DNA of 64,000 bases from contig JBAJFE010000018.1 in assembly GCA_037903355.1 (NCBI GenBank), positions 124,001 through 188,000 of the forward strand, read 5' to 3'. Origin of the DNA: Trichuris trichiura (taxonomy: Eukaryota > Nematoda > Enoplea > Trichinellida > Trichuridae). A program made the position numbers and the translations under genes. The notes beneath the pieces were generated by a model that was not told the DNA's origin, searched no databases, and saw only the letters and a program-made list of their open reading frames with translations. Of this stretch, positions 12,182-23,100 are shown in pieces; the first letter of the stretch is position 1, and each line of letters opens with the position of its first letter.

Positions 12182-12430
12182 ATGTCGAACGTTGACTTCA
12201 CCAAGCAGGAAGAGGCAGAAGCTTACGTGAGACATTTGTACTCTCAGTATACGTTTTCATGCTATAGCGAAAAGAATGCCGAAGGTGAGTGACCCTATAC
12301 TGGGTAGGCATACGCGTTTGTATTTGCTTTACAACGCTCATGGCTGACGAAATATGTTTCAGTTCCAAGTGGGGATAGCTAACTTTTTTGGTTCATACGA
12401 TAAACAAATAAATCAGCAGCAGTGACGTCA
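11609..12430. promoter_or_regulatory. Cluster of three TGACGTCA (CRE-type) palindromes
   Basis: Exact TGACGTCA octamers occur at 11609-11616, 11825-11832 and 12423-12430, flanking the COA7 start codon at 12182. TGACGTCA is the core binding site of CREB/ATF-type bZIP factors. The window has four further copies (6758, 22992, 39867 and 60793). Whether these bind anything here is an inference from the motif alone. Confidence 0.4.
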
Positions 12431-14066
12431 CTTATAGCATTTCAACAACGCCGCGATAATATTTTATTAATAGTTTTCCTAGGGACGACTATAAACGAGG
12501 CCAAGTCTTCAACATATCCCGTAAGGACCTACTCGCCTAAGGAATGAGAAAGCTCATAGAACATGGAAGCTCCATTATTTTTAAAACGTTGCTTTTGAAA
12601 ATAAAAAGAAGTTGCATCGATCATACGACAACTTAAAGTGCTACAATTTTGCCAAGATCGATGTTTACATTATCAATTTTTTCCAACCTATCATCTATAA
12701 GTCGTCGTACAGCCTTTGATCTCCCGCGTCCTCCTCAAAATGGCGGCAATGTGGGGGCGCCCAATTGTCCTGTACTACTATCCTCGATAGTATTTGTGCA
12801 AATTCGACTGCTTAGCATCCGTAAGCATCGATAGGCTCGTTCGCCTTATCGCAAAGGCTTTCTGACGTAAGCAGCAGCATCGGTGCATCTGCCTGTAACG
12901 GTCGTAGGTTCAAATGTTTGAAGTTACAGTAACTCAATTAAGAGCAATAAAGTATCACGCTTGTTCCAAACAACTACAATTAATATGACGCTTCCGCTTT
13001 TGTTTACGCTAATAGCAGTGCAAACTGCCTAAACTCGCGCGGAAGAAGCTGATAGAAAAGCTAGTTTCTAACGTTGTCCCCTATTTAGGGTGTCACTTGC
13101 TGGGCGATTATCACGATGCCATTTTTTTGGACAGAAAAAAAGCGCTCGAGTTGTATAAGGAGAACTGCGAAAGGACAAAGTATCCAAAGAGCTGCTACAA
13201 ATACGGCAAGCATTTGCTTAACGGAAAACGTACGTAAGCAGCTGTAGTTGCGCCTTTCACTTTCGGTTGGTCAATTCGCTTAAACTAGTTTTAAGAGAAC
13301 TTTGTGTAAGGAATGCATAGCTTAGATCTTTGTTGACACCATATTCATGGCTAGTTTCATGCCTTTTGTAGGCAAGGTATACCCTCGGGTTAACACTTAC
13401 AGTAATTTTTAATAGCTCTGGCCAACAGTGAAATTTTTCGGTCAGTTTCCAAGTCCTATCAAGTTTTACAGCACAAATCAATTTGCCTTATTTTGCTCGT
13501 AGAGCGCGGGAATTTTCCGTCTGCCCAAACGGGCAGTAATGGTGAATACGAGGTTTTTCTTAGGATATTTCGCTGGTGAAAGCGTTATCATGAAGCGTAG
13601 TATGCGAATGTCTAACTGTTGTTTTTCCTTTTCAGTAATAAAGCGAGACGACGACAAAGCTTACGAAGTGCTTCGTTCGTCTTGCGATGCCAATTGGTCG
13701 CTTGCATGCCCTCCATGCGCTTTCATATTGCTCTCCAGAAAGACGTGCACGTTGGAAGATGTTCAAAAAGCGTTCGACTACATGGAAAAGGCATGCAAGC
13801 TGGAACATCCGCATGCCTGCTCATGGCTGAGCCTACGATACTCGTCAGGTTATAAGGGGGTTAGCCAAAATCTTGAAAAAGCCTTTCACTATGCCATGCG
13901 TGCTTGTCATTACGGCATAGCGTCAGCGTGCGAGAAGGTTAGCCAATTTTATTTAAATGGCGAAGGGGTACCCAAGGATCCATTGAATGCGCAAAAGTAT
14001 GCCGAAATAGCCAAGGAAATGAAAGAAGACGAAGAAAGCTGTGCAGTCTTTGACATAACGGGTTGA
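12182..14066 (+). CDS. COA7: COA7, cytochrome c oxidase assembly factor with Sel1-like repeats
   Basis: COA7 is a cysteine-rich Sel1-repeat protein of the mitochondrial intermembrane space needed for respiratory complex IV assembly. Three exons join in phase: 12182-12284, 13089-13229 and 13636-14066, giving 224 residues against 231 in human. The N-terminus MSNVDFTKQEEAEAYVRHLY matches the family's opening helix, and CYSEKNAEGCHLLGDY spans the first splice. Repeats with paired cysteines follow: ENCERTKYPKSCYKYGKHLL, then SSCDANWSLACPPCA, then KACKLEHPHACSWLSLRYSS, then ACHYGIASACEKVSQFYLNG with GVPKDP. The Cys-x8/9-Cys spacing within each repeat is the hallmark of COA7. There is no cleavable presequence, as expected for a disulfide-relay substrate. 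The first intron is about 800 bases and carries a TGACGTCA octamer. Confidence 0.93.
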
Positions 14067-14490
14067 CCGAAAAGAGTAAAAGCTTTATCAAGTCGACCTT
14101 GCGAATATTGATTGCGAAGCATCCCTCTATGAACCTGCTTACTCTTTTTTTAAAATTTATTGTACGTAAAACTTGTGGTTAACCTGCCGTGAGGAAAAGC
14201 TTAGAGCGTAAAGGCGTTCCCAATGGAACATACGGATATCACATAAGGGAAGAAATAATTTCAGCTGCATTTCGCCATCTGCAATCCGCCCGAAGAGCTT
14301 TCAAGGAAAAAAAAGTAGGGGTCAGTTCGACCGATGCAGCTCTGTTACCATGTCTTTCGCTAACGTTCTTTTCTTTAGGTTTTTCATACGGCTTTCTATT
14401 GCTCGTTTTTGAGCTTCTCAAATGATACCAAGCAAACAAGCTACCAACGAATGAACGACCACCGGTGGCGGTCAAAATCTCAAAAGTTCA

Positions 14491-14740
14491 AATCCCGAAT
14501 ATGCCGAGAATGCACACTGTAAAGCTTTCTCCCTGTTGCGGTTGCGCATTGACATCTAGATAAGGAATGTATTTGAGTAGAGGCGTTATTGTAGCAGTCT
14601 TTTTCGAAGTTAGTGTTCTCAAAAGCAAGACCGGTATCATAACCCCTTTGCTCAAATGCATTCGTAATTTAAAAGATGCCGTGCACAACCGCAATAAAGA
14701 GAAAGTTCTACAGTGCATGTGCGGCGCTAAATCCGCATTA
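14491..14740. repeat. Foldback (palindromic) element, copy A
   Basis: The left half (about 14491-14610) and right half (about 14617-14740) are imperfect reverse complements along nearly their whole length. Matching pieces include TGCGGTTGCGCA opposite TGCGGTTGTGCA and ATTTGAGTAGAGG opposite ATTTGAGCAAAGG. The outer end reads AATCCCGAATA. Copy B at 16609-16899 has the same arms. Because the halves mirror each other, both strands read similar peptides around TPLLK. This fits a MITE or foldback transposon with no coding capacity. Confidence 0.8.
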
Positions 14741-15740
14741 CTTGTGCCATACTTACGCGCGTTGCATACGCTCAGTGAGTATTCCCGCGCCTGTATACTT
14801 TGCCCATTTGACTTGCTGCCGCGCTCGTCATCATATCTATTTACATACGTATTCTCTCCCTTTTAAAATATCGCCGTCGAACGATTGATTTTCAATTTTT
14901 TAGAGGAAACAACCCTGACTATTTCGACTTAAGCGGAAAGCCGAGTCAAGTGGGTAGTTGTGTACTTCCATGCGTGCATGAGAATATTCAATCATCAATG
15001 TATTTCGTCTAACGCAACTGAAGTAGTAGCGACATATTATGTTAACATTCCATACTACCGTCGGGTCAGACTTCAATTTTTCTTCCAAAGACGTTTAGCT
15101 GTTGAATTTTGTTGGTTTTTGAAAAGCGCTTCCCCTTCGGCAGATATTCAATTTGTGCTAGCAGCTTTTTGGGTAAATAAACGGGTACGTAAACCATTGC
15201 TACAGCAAACTGGACGACCAATGAGGAATTCTTTCTTTCATGCACGTGCAGACTCGGACTAATCACACGTCCTTACGAGCAGACATCGCCTGCCGTATCC
15301 GCAGTTTTTCGAGCCTTTCCGGAAAAGCAACGAATCAAGCATAAAGTTTTCAAGCTTTCAAAAGGACAGTGAAGGTAAGCCCTATTACTATTACGCAAAA
15401 CTTAGGGAAGAAATTCATGGTTCATCTTGTGACAGCGAGCAAGCGACTTATCCTGCTTAGAGTGTTTCCCCTTAAGTCTATTGACATGCTGAAATTGAAG
15501 AGAGTTCAGATAGACTCTGGCTTGTTGGTAGATCGTAAAAAGAAATTTTTTCTTAACAGGGGTCTTCCTCTACTTGCCTGCGGACAATACAGTAAGCCTG
15601 ACAATAATCAAGTTTGATCTACTCGTAAACATACGTTAAAACAAACAAAAGCGATTGGAAACTTTCCGCGCATATAATGTGTTTGAAATGCAAATTTTTC
15701 TCTGATAAGCGTACGATCGTCCTATTCTACCCATACTTTA

Positions 15741-15794
15741 AGCCTAAGGGCAAAACAGGACGGCCGGCAAAGTCACATTATGGCAGTAGGACGC
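15741..15794 (+). repeat. Dispersed repeat fragment, copy 1
   Basis: A stretch of about 50 bases beginning CTAAGGGCAAAACAGGACGG matches 45339-45390 in the same orientation at roughly three positions in four. It codes for nothing recognisable. It is probably a relic of an interspersed element. Confidence 0.55.
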
Positions 15795-16608
15795 ATACAC
15801 AAAAAATACCTGTATTTCGCCTTGCTGCATGTTTACGAGTAGAACAAACTTCATTATTGCGTTAGGAGTACTGTTTTGTTTACGGAGAACCAGAGGAAGA
15901 GGTGGGTTGACTGACGATAAGTAATGCCTATACCGTAAAGAGAAAAATGCAGCCATGTGGTTCGATAAAGATGCGGCACTGAAAACTTTTCAAAAACTGA
16001 TCTTCCTCTAAAAAAGGTCATGCTACCTCCACGGTTGAATGCAAAAAAAGTATTACCCGCCAAAACTCCTTTACATCTGGTAACCATGATCAAGAAAATG
16101 CTAAAGAAAAAGTTTCCCCCGATGGTCAGTAAAACAAAATGACCACTCTTTAGGACAGTGTCCACTTGCCTTGACGATTTGTGAAAAATTTAAAGAGCTT
16201 TAATCGAGCTGGGCCCTGAAGGTATAGCATTAATTTGTTTGTTGAATGTTGGCGAAAGCGCGTTCTGTCCAATGGGGACAAAATGGAGCTGATGTTCGGT
16301 CGAGGGGTGCAGCTTTTGAAACGTAGAATGTTAGAAACTGCAACTTTGGTTGCACACACCTAATTAGCCAACATGTAACAAATTCGTTCCAACAAATGTG
16401 ATCCTTTGAGATTAAAAAGACACACTTTTAAATTTTTTAACATTAGCCTAACGTTAAACTCGTAATCGATTGTTTACGCGCGCTTCGGGTGATGTTAGTG
16501 AAATAACATAATGAATAAACTTTGAACAAGAAGAAAACAACATCCGAAAAAGAAATTCTTCTAATAATTACGTTTTGCATTATACTATATACAATCAGCA
16601 GCGGTGAC

Positions 16609-16899
16609 GGTCAAAATCAAGATAAGCTGAAACCTAGGCAGTCGAAATCCCGAATACCAGAATCCCGAATAGGACGTAAATGTACTGTAAAGTTTGGCCT
16701 TGTGGCAGTTGTGCATTGATATTTTCTAGACAAAAAAAGGCATTTGAGTAGAAGCGTCAGTATGCAGGTCTTGCTTATTAGACCACTAATTTCGAACAAG
16801 ATCAGTAAAATAACGCCTCTGCTCAAATATATTCCTTATATAGAAGATATCAACGCACAACCCCCACAAGCGCATTTTCGACCTATCGGGATTATGACC
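16609..16899. repeat. Foldback (palindromic) element, copy B
   Basis: This is the second copy of the family at 14491-14740. Outer ends GGTCAAAATC (16609) and GATTATGACC (16890-16899) are near-complements, and inner ends AATCCCGAATAGG (16661) and CCTATCGGGAT (16883-16893) are near-complements. The arms share GGCATTTGAGTAGAAGCG and GCAGTTGTGCATTGATAT with copy A. The spacer at the centre is only a few bases. A second AATCCCGAATA just outside (16647-16656) suggests one copy nested in or beside another end. Confidence 0.8.
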
Positions 16900-17105
16900 T
16901 TAGCCCATTTGGCAGATTTCACCATGAATATGGACTTCTTAATCTGCCTTTTCAGAGAAAGTCTCCCCATACTTCTTATTAAGTCAAGCGGCTCTTTTTA
17001 CTAATAACAGTCTGCCCGCTGGTTGTTGTAAAAGAACCAACGAGCTTTCGTAAGCGGTTTCTACAACAATGAACAATCGAAAGCCGTGGTCAGTAGAGAA
17101 CAATT

Positions 17106-20100
17106 TTAAAGGCATTCGCCAAAGCCGCAACGAATACGGTCAAAGACTCGTTGGGAAATTGCCGCAACGTCAACTGCTTTACGTCGCTTGTAACAGCCGT
17201 ACTCGTCAAGATTAAAGTCATCAGCTTCCATGACGCTTTGTTGGACACTTTCGCTAGCGTTGTCGGCATCAGACGTTTCATTGAATTCCATTATTGGCAT
17301 AGTCTTGGCGGTATCGCCTGTCAGAGCATCGGTATCTTCACAAGCCATTTCCTGCGCTAAGCGTAAATGGGTTACGCTATTGTTACCCCAGGGAAGCGTC
17401 CCTATTGGAACGGTAGACCAATCGTAGTTGTCATCTGATACGCTGTATATTGGTAGCGTGCGATTAACGAACTCTAAATTCAACTTTCGCCGCTAATACG
17501 CAAAAACGGTACAGAGGTGGAATTTAAAAAAAGCATACCACAAAATTCATATTTTGTAATATTTTACCATTTCGCGGTAGTGATTAAAAGGTTTCCACGC
17601 GTCACGTTATACGGTGAAAATCCTTATGCAACCGAACGAAAATGGCTCATCACGGCTGCTCCGGAATTTGTTCTTTAAATATAACAGCCACAGCTCATTA
17701 GAAGGAACGATGGCTTGTCGAAGTTCTTTGTAGACTATTTCAAAAATACAAAAATGAGGGCTTTACAAAAACAACAATATTGGTAGGTTCATACTAGCTC
17801 AATGGCACTCGACCAAGCGGTCCCGATAGGAAAAGATTGCTTCATTAACGCGATGACTGATCGACAGTAATGGAAAAGAAAAGAATAATTCCTACCTTGC
17901 GATAGCCGATATCTTTTAATGTCTTCGTCCGGCATGGTAGTTTGCGCCTTCAGTTCGGGCAAAACAATAGCGGAAGAGGTAGACAAATATTGCATGTCTT
18001 CCAATTTTTTCAATATTTCCATCTTTTCGCTGCTCAGCTGACAGCGTTCAACTACTCTAAATAAACGGAGACGAAATGTACTTTCCATACGTAGGATGTT
18101 GCTTTAGTTTTAAAAATTCAAATTATTGCATAAATGCAACTGTAACGCTGCACGCTGACTAGGACTACCTATCAATGAAACGCTGTAGCAATACCTTGTT
18201 AGCAGTTCCTTATTTCCATAAGGCGCTTCCGAAATAAGAAGCTGAAAAGCGCTGTCCCAGCAAACCGAGTTTGAAAAGTCTGTACGTAAAAAAAAAGAAA
18301 ATCCAACGTTACGAACGTTCGTTTGGTTACCCACCTTCGTCGGCAACAAGCTTTAGCAGCCATTGGATGGCAAGTTCTCCATCCGCTTGCGCGGGAATGA
18401 GTCGAGCATCTGTAGCAACGCAATCGGAGATTGTCCAAAGCAAGTTCGGTAAAAGAAGGGCTTCTGCTACGTGAAACAAGACGGATTTCCATAACTTCAA
18501 AAGGTAGCCCGCGTCACGCCCTGAAAACACGCTCAATTGACGCGCCTGATTAAATTAGGTGTCAAACCACGCTCGTATTCAAAATTAAACATCAAAAGAA
18601 GTTACCTTTTGGCACTTTGGCCTTTCTGGCGAAGAGAGCATCACCGCTAATTCAAAAGGAGATAGTTCTACTCAATGATCTGTACAATAGTTTTTAGCTA
18701 AATAGTTTCGCGCCCAAATGTTTTTTGTTCAAACAGTAACGTACCTTTTTCGCCTAACATTTCACACGCAGGTTTAAATGATACGGCGAATAAACCGCGA
18801 AAGAATTGGTCGCTGCAAAAAAAATATCAAGACGTAACGGTGAAAAGCAAAGCAGCCGCTCAGTTACCGGTCTAGCAAAAGCCAGTGACGGATTCTTTGT
18901 TCAATGGCATTCGTCTTTCGAATAAGCTTATTCGAAGGCGTAAGCTTTGATGAGCAAAGCTAAAAAATTAAGCATATTAAAGCAGCAATGAACAGGAGAA
19001 GTCAAAGTGTCCTCTTTTGATTGCAATGGTCGAAGCTGCAGTTAAAAACAGCTTATCTCTACCTGACTACACTTAACAGAGGCACTGTATATTAAAATAG
19101 AAAAGTGGAAGATACACGCGTTCGTCTAAAAACTCGTAAGGCAACTTGTCAACCCCATTCGTCCGGTTTAAAATCTCGAATTACTAAAATCCGAACGATT
19201 AAGGGGGATAATCACAATTCTGAAAGACAACAACTCGAATGGTCGAAATTCTGTTGTGGTATATATCTTGTAGCCTGACTCAGAAGCCCAATTTTTACAG
19301 GGCTTAGGCCGCCTTGCGCATTTCAAAGCACTCGCCATTTCTGCCTTTCGGGAGATCCTCTGATCAGGATTTCAACCTTCGTGAATTTTCCCCTTCTAAA
19401 GCTGCGACCTTATACCGTTTGAAGTAAATATTTTTGAAATTGCACCAAGGATCTCTCTAAGGAACATTCCTTGCTATTTTTCCTAAATTCGTCCAATCAC
19501 TACTCTGAGATTCAGGATGAGCTATCGGATTTTCAAGTAGACCTGGAAAACTTGCCCAAATGAACGTATCAGTGCCAACTAATTTCATGAAAGAAATTGA
19601 TATTACAGAAAAACGGTTTCTGCCTAAAGTGGAATAGCAAAACAACTGAGAAATGTATACGCCATTTTGGTGACAGATAAAAACTACAGGATCGAAAATG
19701 TTCTATTCCATTTACCTGATGACGTAGACGGATATATCGATTAAGAGCTGCTACGTATAAAGCAAATCTTTTCCTTGAAGACTTGACTTTATGTACCGAA
19801 ATGCAAAGTTTTGAATCACCGGACCAACATACGTCCTGAAAGGGAGATTCGCCAATGCGGAGCCGATTGACCGGCTTGGAAATAACGGACGCACGTTGAA
19901 CCATGACAAGGAGAAGTCCAATGCTTTTCTTAGGATGGTAACAGGGGGCAAATGACCATGCGCGGCTTCATTACGAGCTCGTACGATCCAGCGTGGTATA
20001 CCGATCTGAAGGAACGCCAATCAAAACGAACGAGTGTAAGGGAATAAGACAAACGAACCGATTCCATAGAATCCGTTAGAGATACAAAACTTCTTGTCAC

Positions 20101-23100
20101 CGATAATTCAAAGATAAGACCAATAAACCTGAAAATACACTGGTTAAATGACGCTGAAAAAAATTTCATTTCCAAAATACGCTCTGGCCGAGATAGAACA
20201 CTCCTCAGACTTGTTATTGTCTTAATAGCGAAGCGGTAAGTGCTTTGAAAACTTAGCTATTCATTACTCTGTTCTGTGTCCACAAAGAGCATATAGAGCA
20301 ACTGAAAAACCTAAGCAAAGGCATACAAAGCGTAAAGCAGACAGAAACGGAAACCTTATCGAACTTAGCAAATGGCTTTTCGTCCTTAGAGCTGCACGGT
20401 AAACAATTCGAAGGTGAAATAAACAGCTTAAGCTGAGGCACACAAAGTCACGCAAATAAATCGTGCTTAATAATAATAGCGCGGTTGATTAATTCTTGCA
20501 GCGCAAATTCGATTATCCCGATTGGCCGTAAAGCATAAAATTCTAAATTATTTACAAAATAATAAATATCGAATCCATTTCGTCAATTTCTTTGAAGATA
20601 GGTTGCCTTCAACCTTCGCCGCCGCCATTCTTCTCTTGTTATGGCGGTGGTGATCGTAAGACGGAAGCTTTGAATCCCGAATAGACCAAGATTTTTAATG
20701 CTTATACAGTCGAACAATAAAAATAACATCCCAACTGCTGGAAGTACCGTCGCTTGGGTTCTATTCCCGAAAAGACAGGTTCGTAAACAGTATGAAAGCA
20801 TCAGCAAGCAGGAATCCCGAAAGTCGAATTTCCGATGTGTTTCGAAAGTTCGGATGACCGAATGGATACGTCAAGTGGCCCTATTGTATTTGTTTTGTAC
20901 TTATGGCTGCTAGATGATTTTCCGACCATAAAGACTTCTTTTTCCTCCAACCAGCTTTCTCCGCGTTCCTGTAGATGAGCTTCAAGGCGCCTTGCTTGTT
21001 TTTTTTCCGGACTTTTGAGCATTCAGCCGAAATTCTACTTTCAAGATAATAACTCGTTCAGAAGTCTTTTCTAGTCGACAGCTTGTTCCTTTCAAGAACT
21101 AAACTTGAACGAAGCTTCTGGCCGTTCGGATATTTTTTCCCATTCGACAATATGGGCACTTTGAACGTCGTTTTATTCGGGATTCCGAGTTTCGATATTA
21201 CGACTGAAATCGATGGACCTACCATAGAACGCAGAAACTAACTAACAAGACCAATTGTTGAACCTTACAATACGATTGCGAACTTTTTCACCTAGTGCGG
21301 CTTTGGATGCAACATACACCACTTGAAATGATTTATTAATATTTTGAATAAAACGCAGAAGCAATACTCGGTTCGATGAAGACTGTTTGATGAGTTAGGT
21401 GAGCCTTCTATAAACACCTTAAAGATCAAATGCCAAATAATAACAGCGCTTGCGGCTAACATTCGCTAAATACCAAGCGAAAACTTTTTAAGTCCGAACA
21501 AAATCAGATTCCGCTTACAACTTAAGCCAGTGAATATTAGAGTTCGAGAAAGCCAGTTACACTCGCGCTGAATCGCCTAGTTTTCCTGTAACTTATCAGA
21601 GGTGTATGAAATTTCATGAGTACCCAGTTTCCGGAAGGCACTGAAGACGCGAAGCAGCCTAGCTGCAAGCTATTAATAGGTCAGTTATTAAAAATTTTGA
21701 ATATTTTGTCAACGAGTTCGCGCGAAAAGTATAGGACAATTCGGGATACTTTAAAACCGCTCAAGGAATAATGATACGTCAAGTAGCTTCAAAACAACAA
21801 AGTCGCTTGCGCTTCGAAAATACGTAGCATTTATAGCATTGCGGCAAGCAAACAATAAAGAATGTTACGAAGTGGCAATGCCGTTAAGACAAATTAGTGT
21901 TCGCAAAACGCATTATCTATGGCATCTAAAAGTGAAGAGGATATACAGTTAATGATAGTTAGCATCGCAAGGACGCTAAATGTTTGTTAGCTAATGGACC
22001 ACAACGGAGCAGATTGCCAATAAGGGACCACTTCCAACGTAATCTTATATTAATAGGTCTCTTCGCAAAATGTTACCGGATATTGCTAAAATAGAAACCA
22101 ACCACCGCGTAAGGTGTATTAGAGAAATGTAAGTTGGGGAAGAAGACATGCAAAGATAAAGTCTTAGCGACGGGGGAAAGGCGGGAGACACAAAGAGAAA
22201 GAGGTTTAAAAGGAAAATCGATTAGACAAGAAAGCGCGCAGCGACATCTGGAAAATGTCGACAACTAAGAGTACAATCGATGTCCATCACTTGCCCCCAA
22301 TTCTTGTTTGTACTTACTTTCACCACCTGATAACTGAGGCGTGGCCCCCAAACTGATCAAATGTCTCAAAAAAATCAATGCACTTTGCGTGTCCCATCTT
22401 TTCGCTTACCATTTACGGCCAAGCCACCGCGACTGACATACTGGATGGCTCCTGTTCGATTATTAAAATCCGCGCAAGACGGCGACATCTGCCATTTCTG
22501 TTTACTTCAACATTAGCCGCCTGAAAAGGAAAAACCGCCGTTGCTCAAAGAAGCTGCTTTTGACGCGCGCGCCAATAGGATGCAGCTCAAGTTGAAACAT
22601 CGGTCGAAGGCAGCTCCGAACTTTAAAAAAAGCCGGTGCTCCTAAGAAGGCCAAAATAAGGGAACAACAATGGCAAAGATAGCAACGCTCCTTACGTAGT
22701 GTTTATTCAAATTTCCAAAGCCGGCTTTTCCTCCGTTGCCCACAATGGATGAAAACAATGTTCGAAATGTCTACAAGCATTCTAACGCGTGGGCAAACGA
22801 GATGGTAAACCAACAAGATGAGGGAAGAAAGCAAAAGCAAAGAAGTCACAGAAGCTTCTTCCTCCGCTCCTATTGCGAACGCGCATCCTACAGAGTAGGC
22901 AAATGCCAAGCAAGCTTAAAAATAAGTCAACAAAGGCTACTGCACCTAAAAAGCAATGGTTGAGAGACCTGGCTTGAGGTTACGCCTACGATGACGTCAG
23001 ATGGAAAGTGACTTCACGCTTTTTTCACGTAGAAAGCTGAAAGAGTGCCAAAAAATCAGGTCCCCAAAAATCCAAAAAAATTAATTAAACTGCACTTTGT

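Larger units (their letters stand above)
14067..17105. other. Spacer between COA7 and LAS1, rich in repeats
   Basis: COA7 (plus) and LAS1 (minus) converge on this 3-kb stretch. It contains two copies of a foldback element (14491-14740 and 16609-16899) and one copy of a dispersed repeat (15741-15794). The several 60-100 codon frames seen here come largely from the foldback arms. No gene was recognised. Confidence 0.6.

Noticed and set aside
12860..12920. tRNA-like stretch with a box A-like TAAGCAGCAGCATCGG and a box B-like GGTTCAAAT at about the right spacing
   Set aside because: The anticodon stem does not pair and no acceptor stem can be drawn, so it is not called a tRNA gene.
14488..17004. 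Four similar short proteins sharing ITPLLK
   Set aside because: The similarity follows from inverted symmetry of the foldback elements and does not indicate a protein family.
22620..22960. Lysine/alanine-rich fragments suggestive of histone H1 (AAGAPKKAK-like reading)
   Set aside because: The pieces are in different frames, interrupted by stops, and have no globular-domain signature or splice sites.
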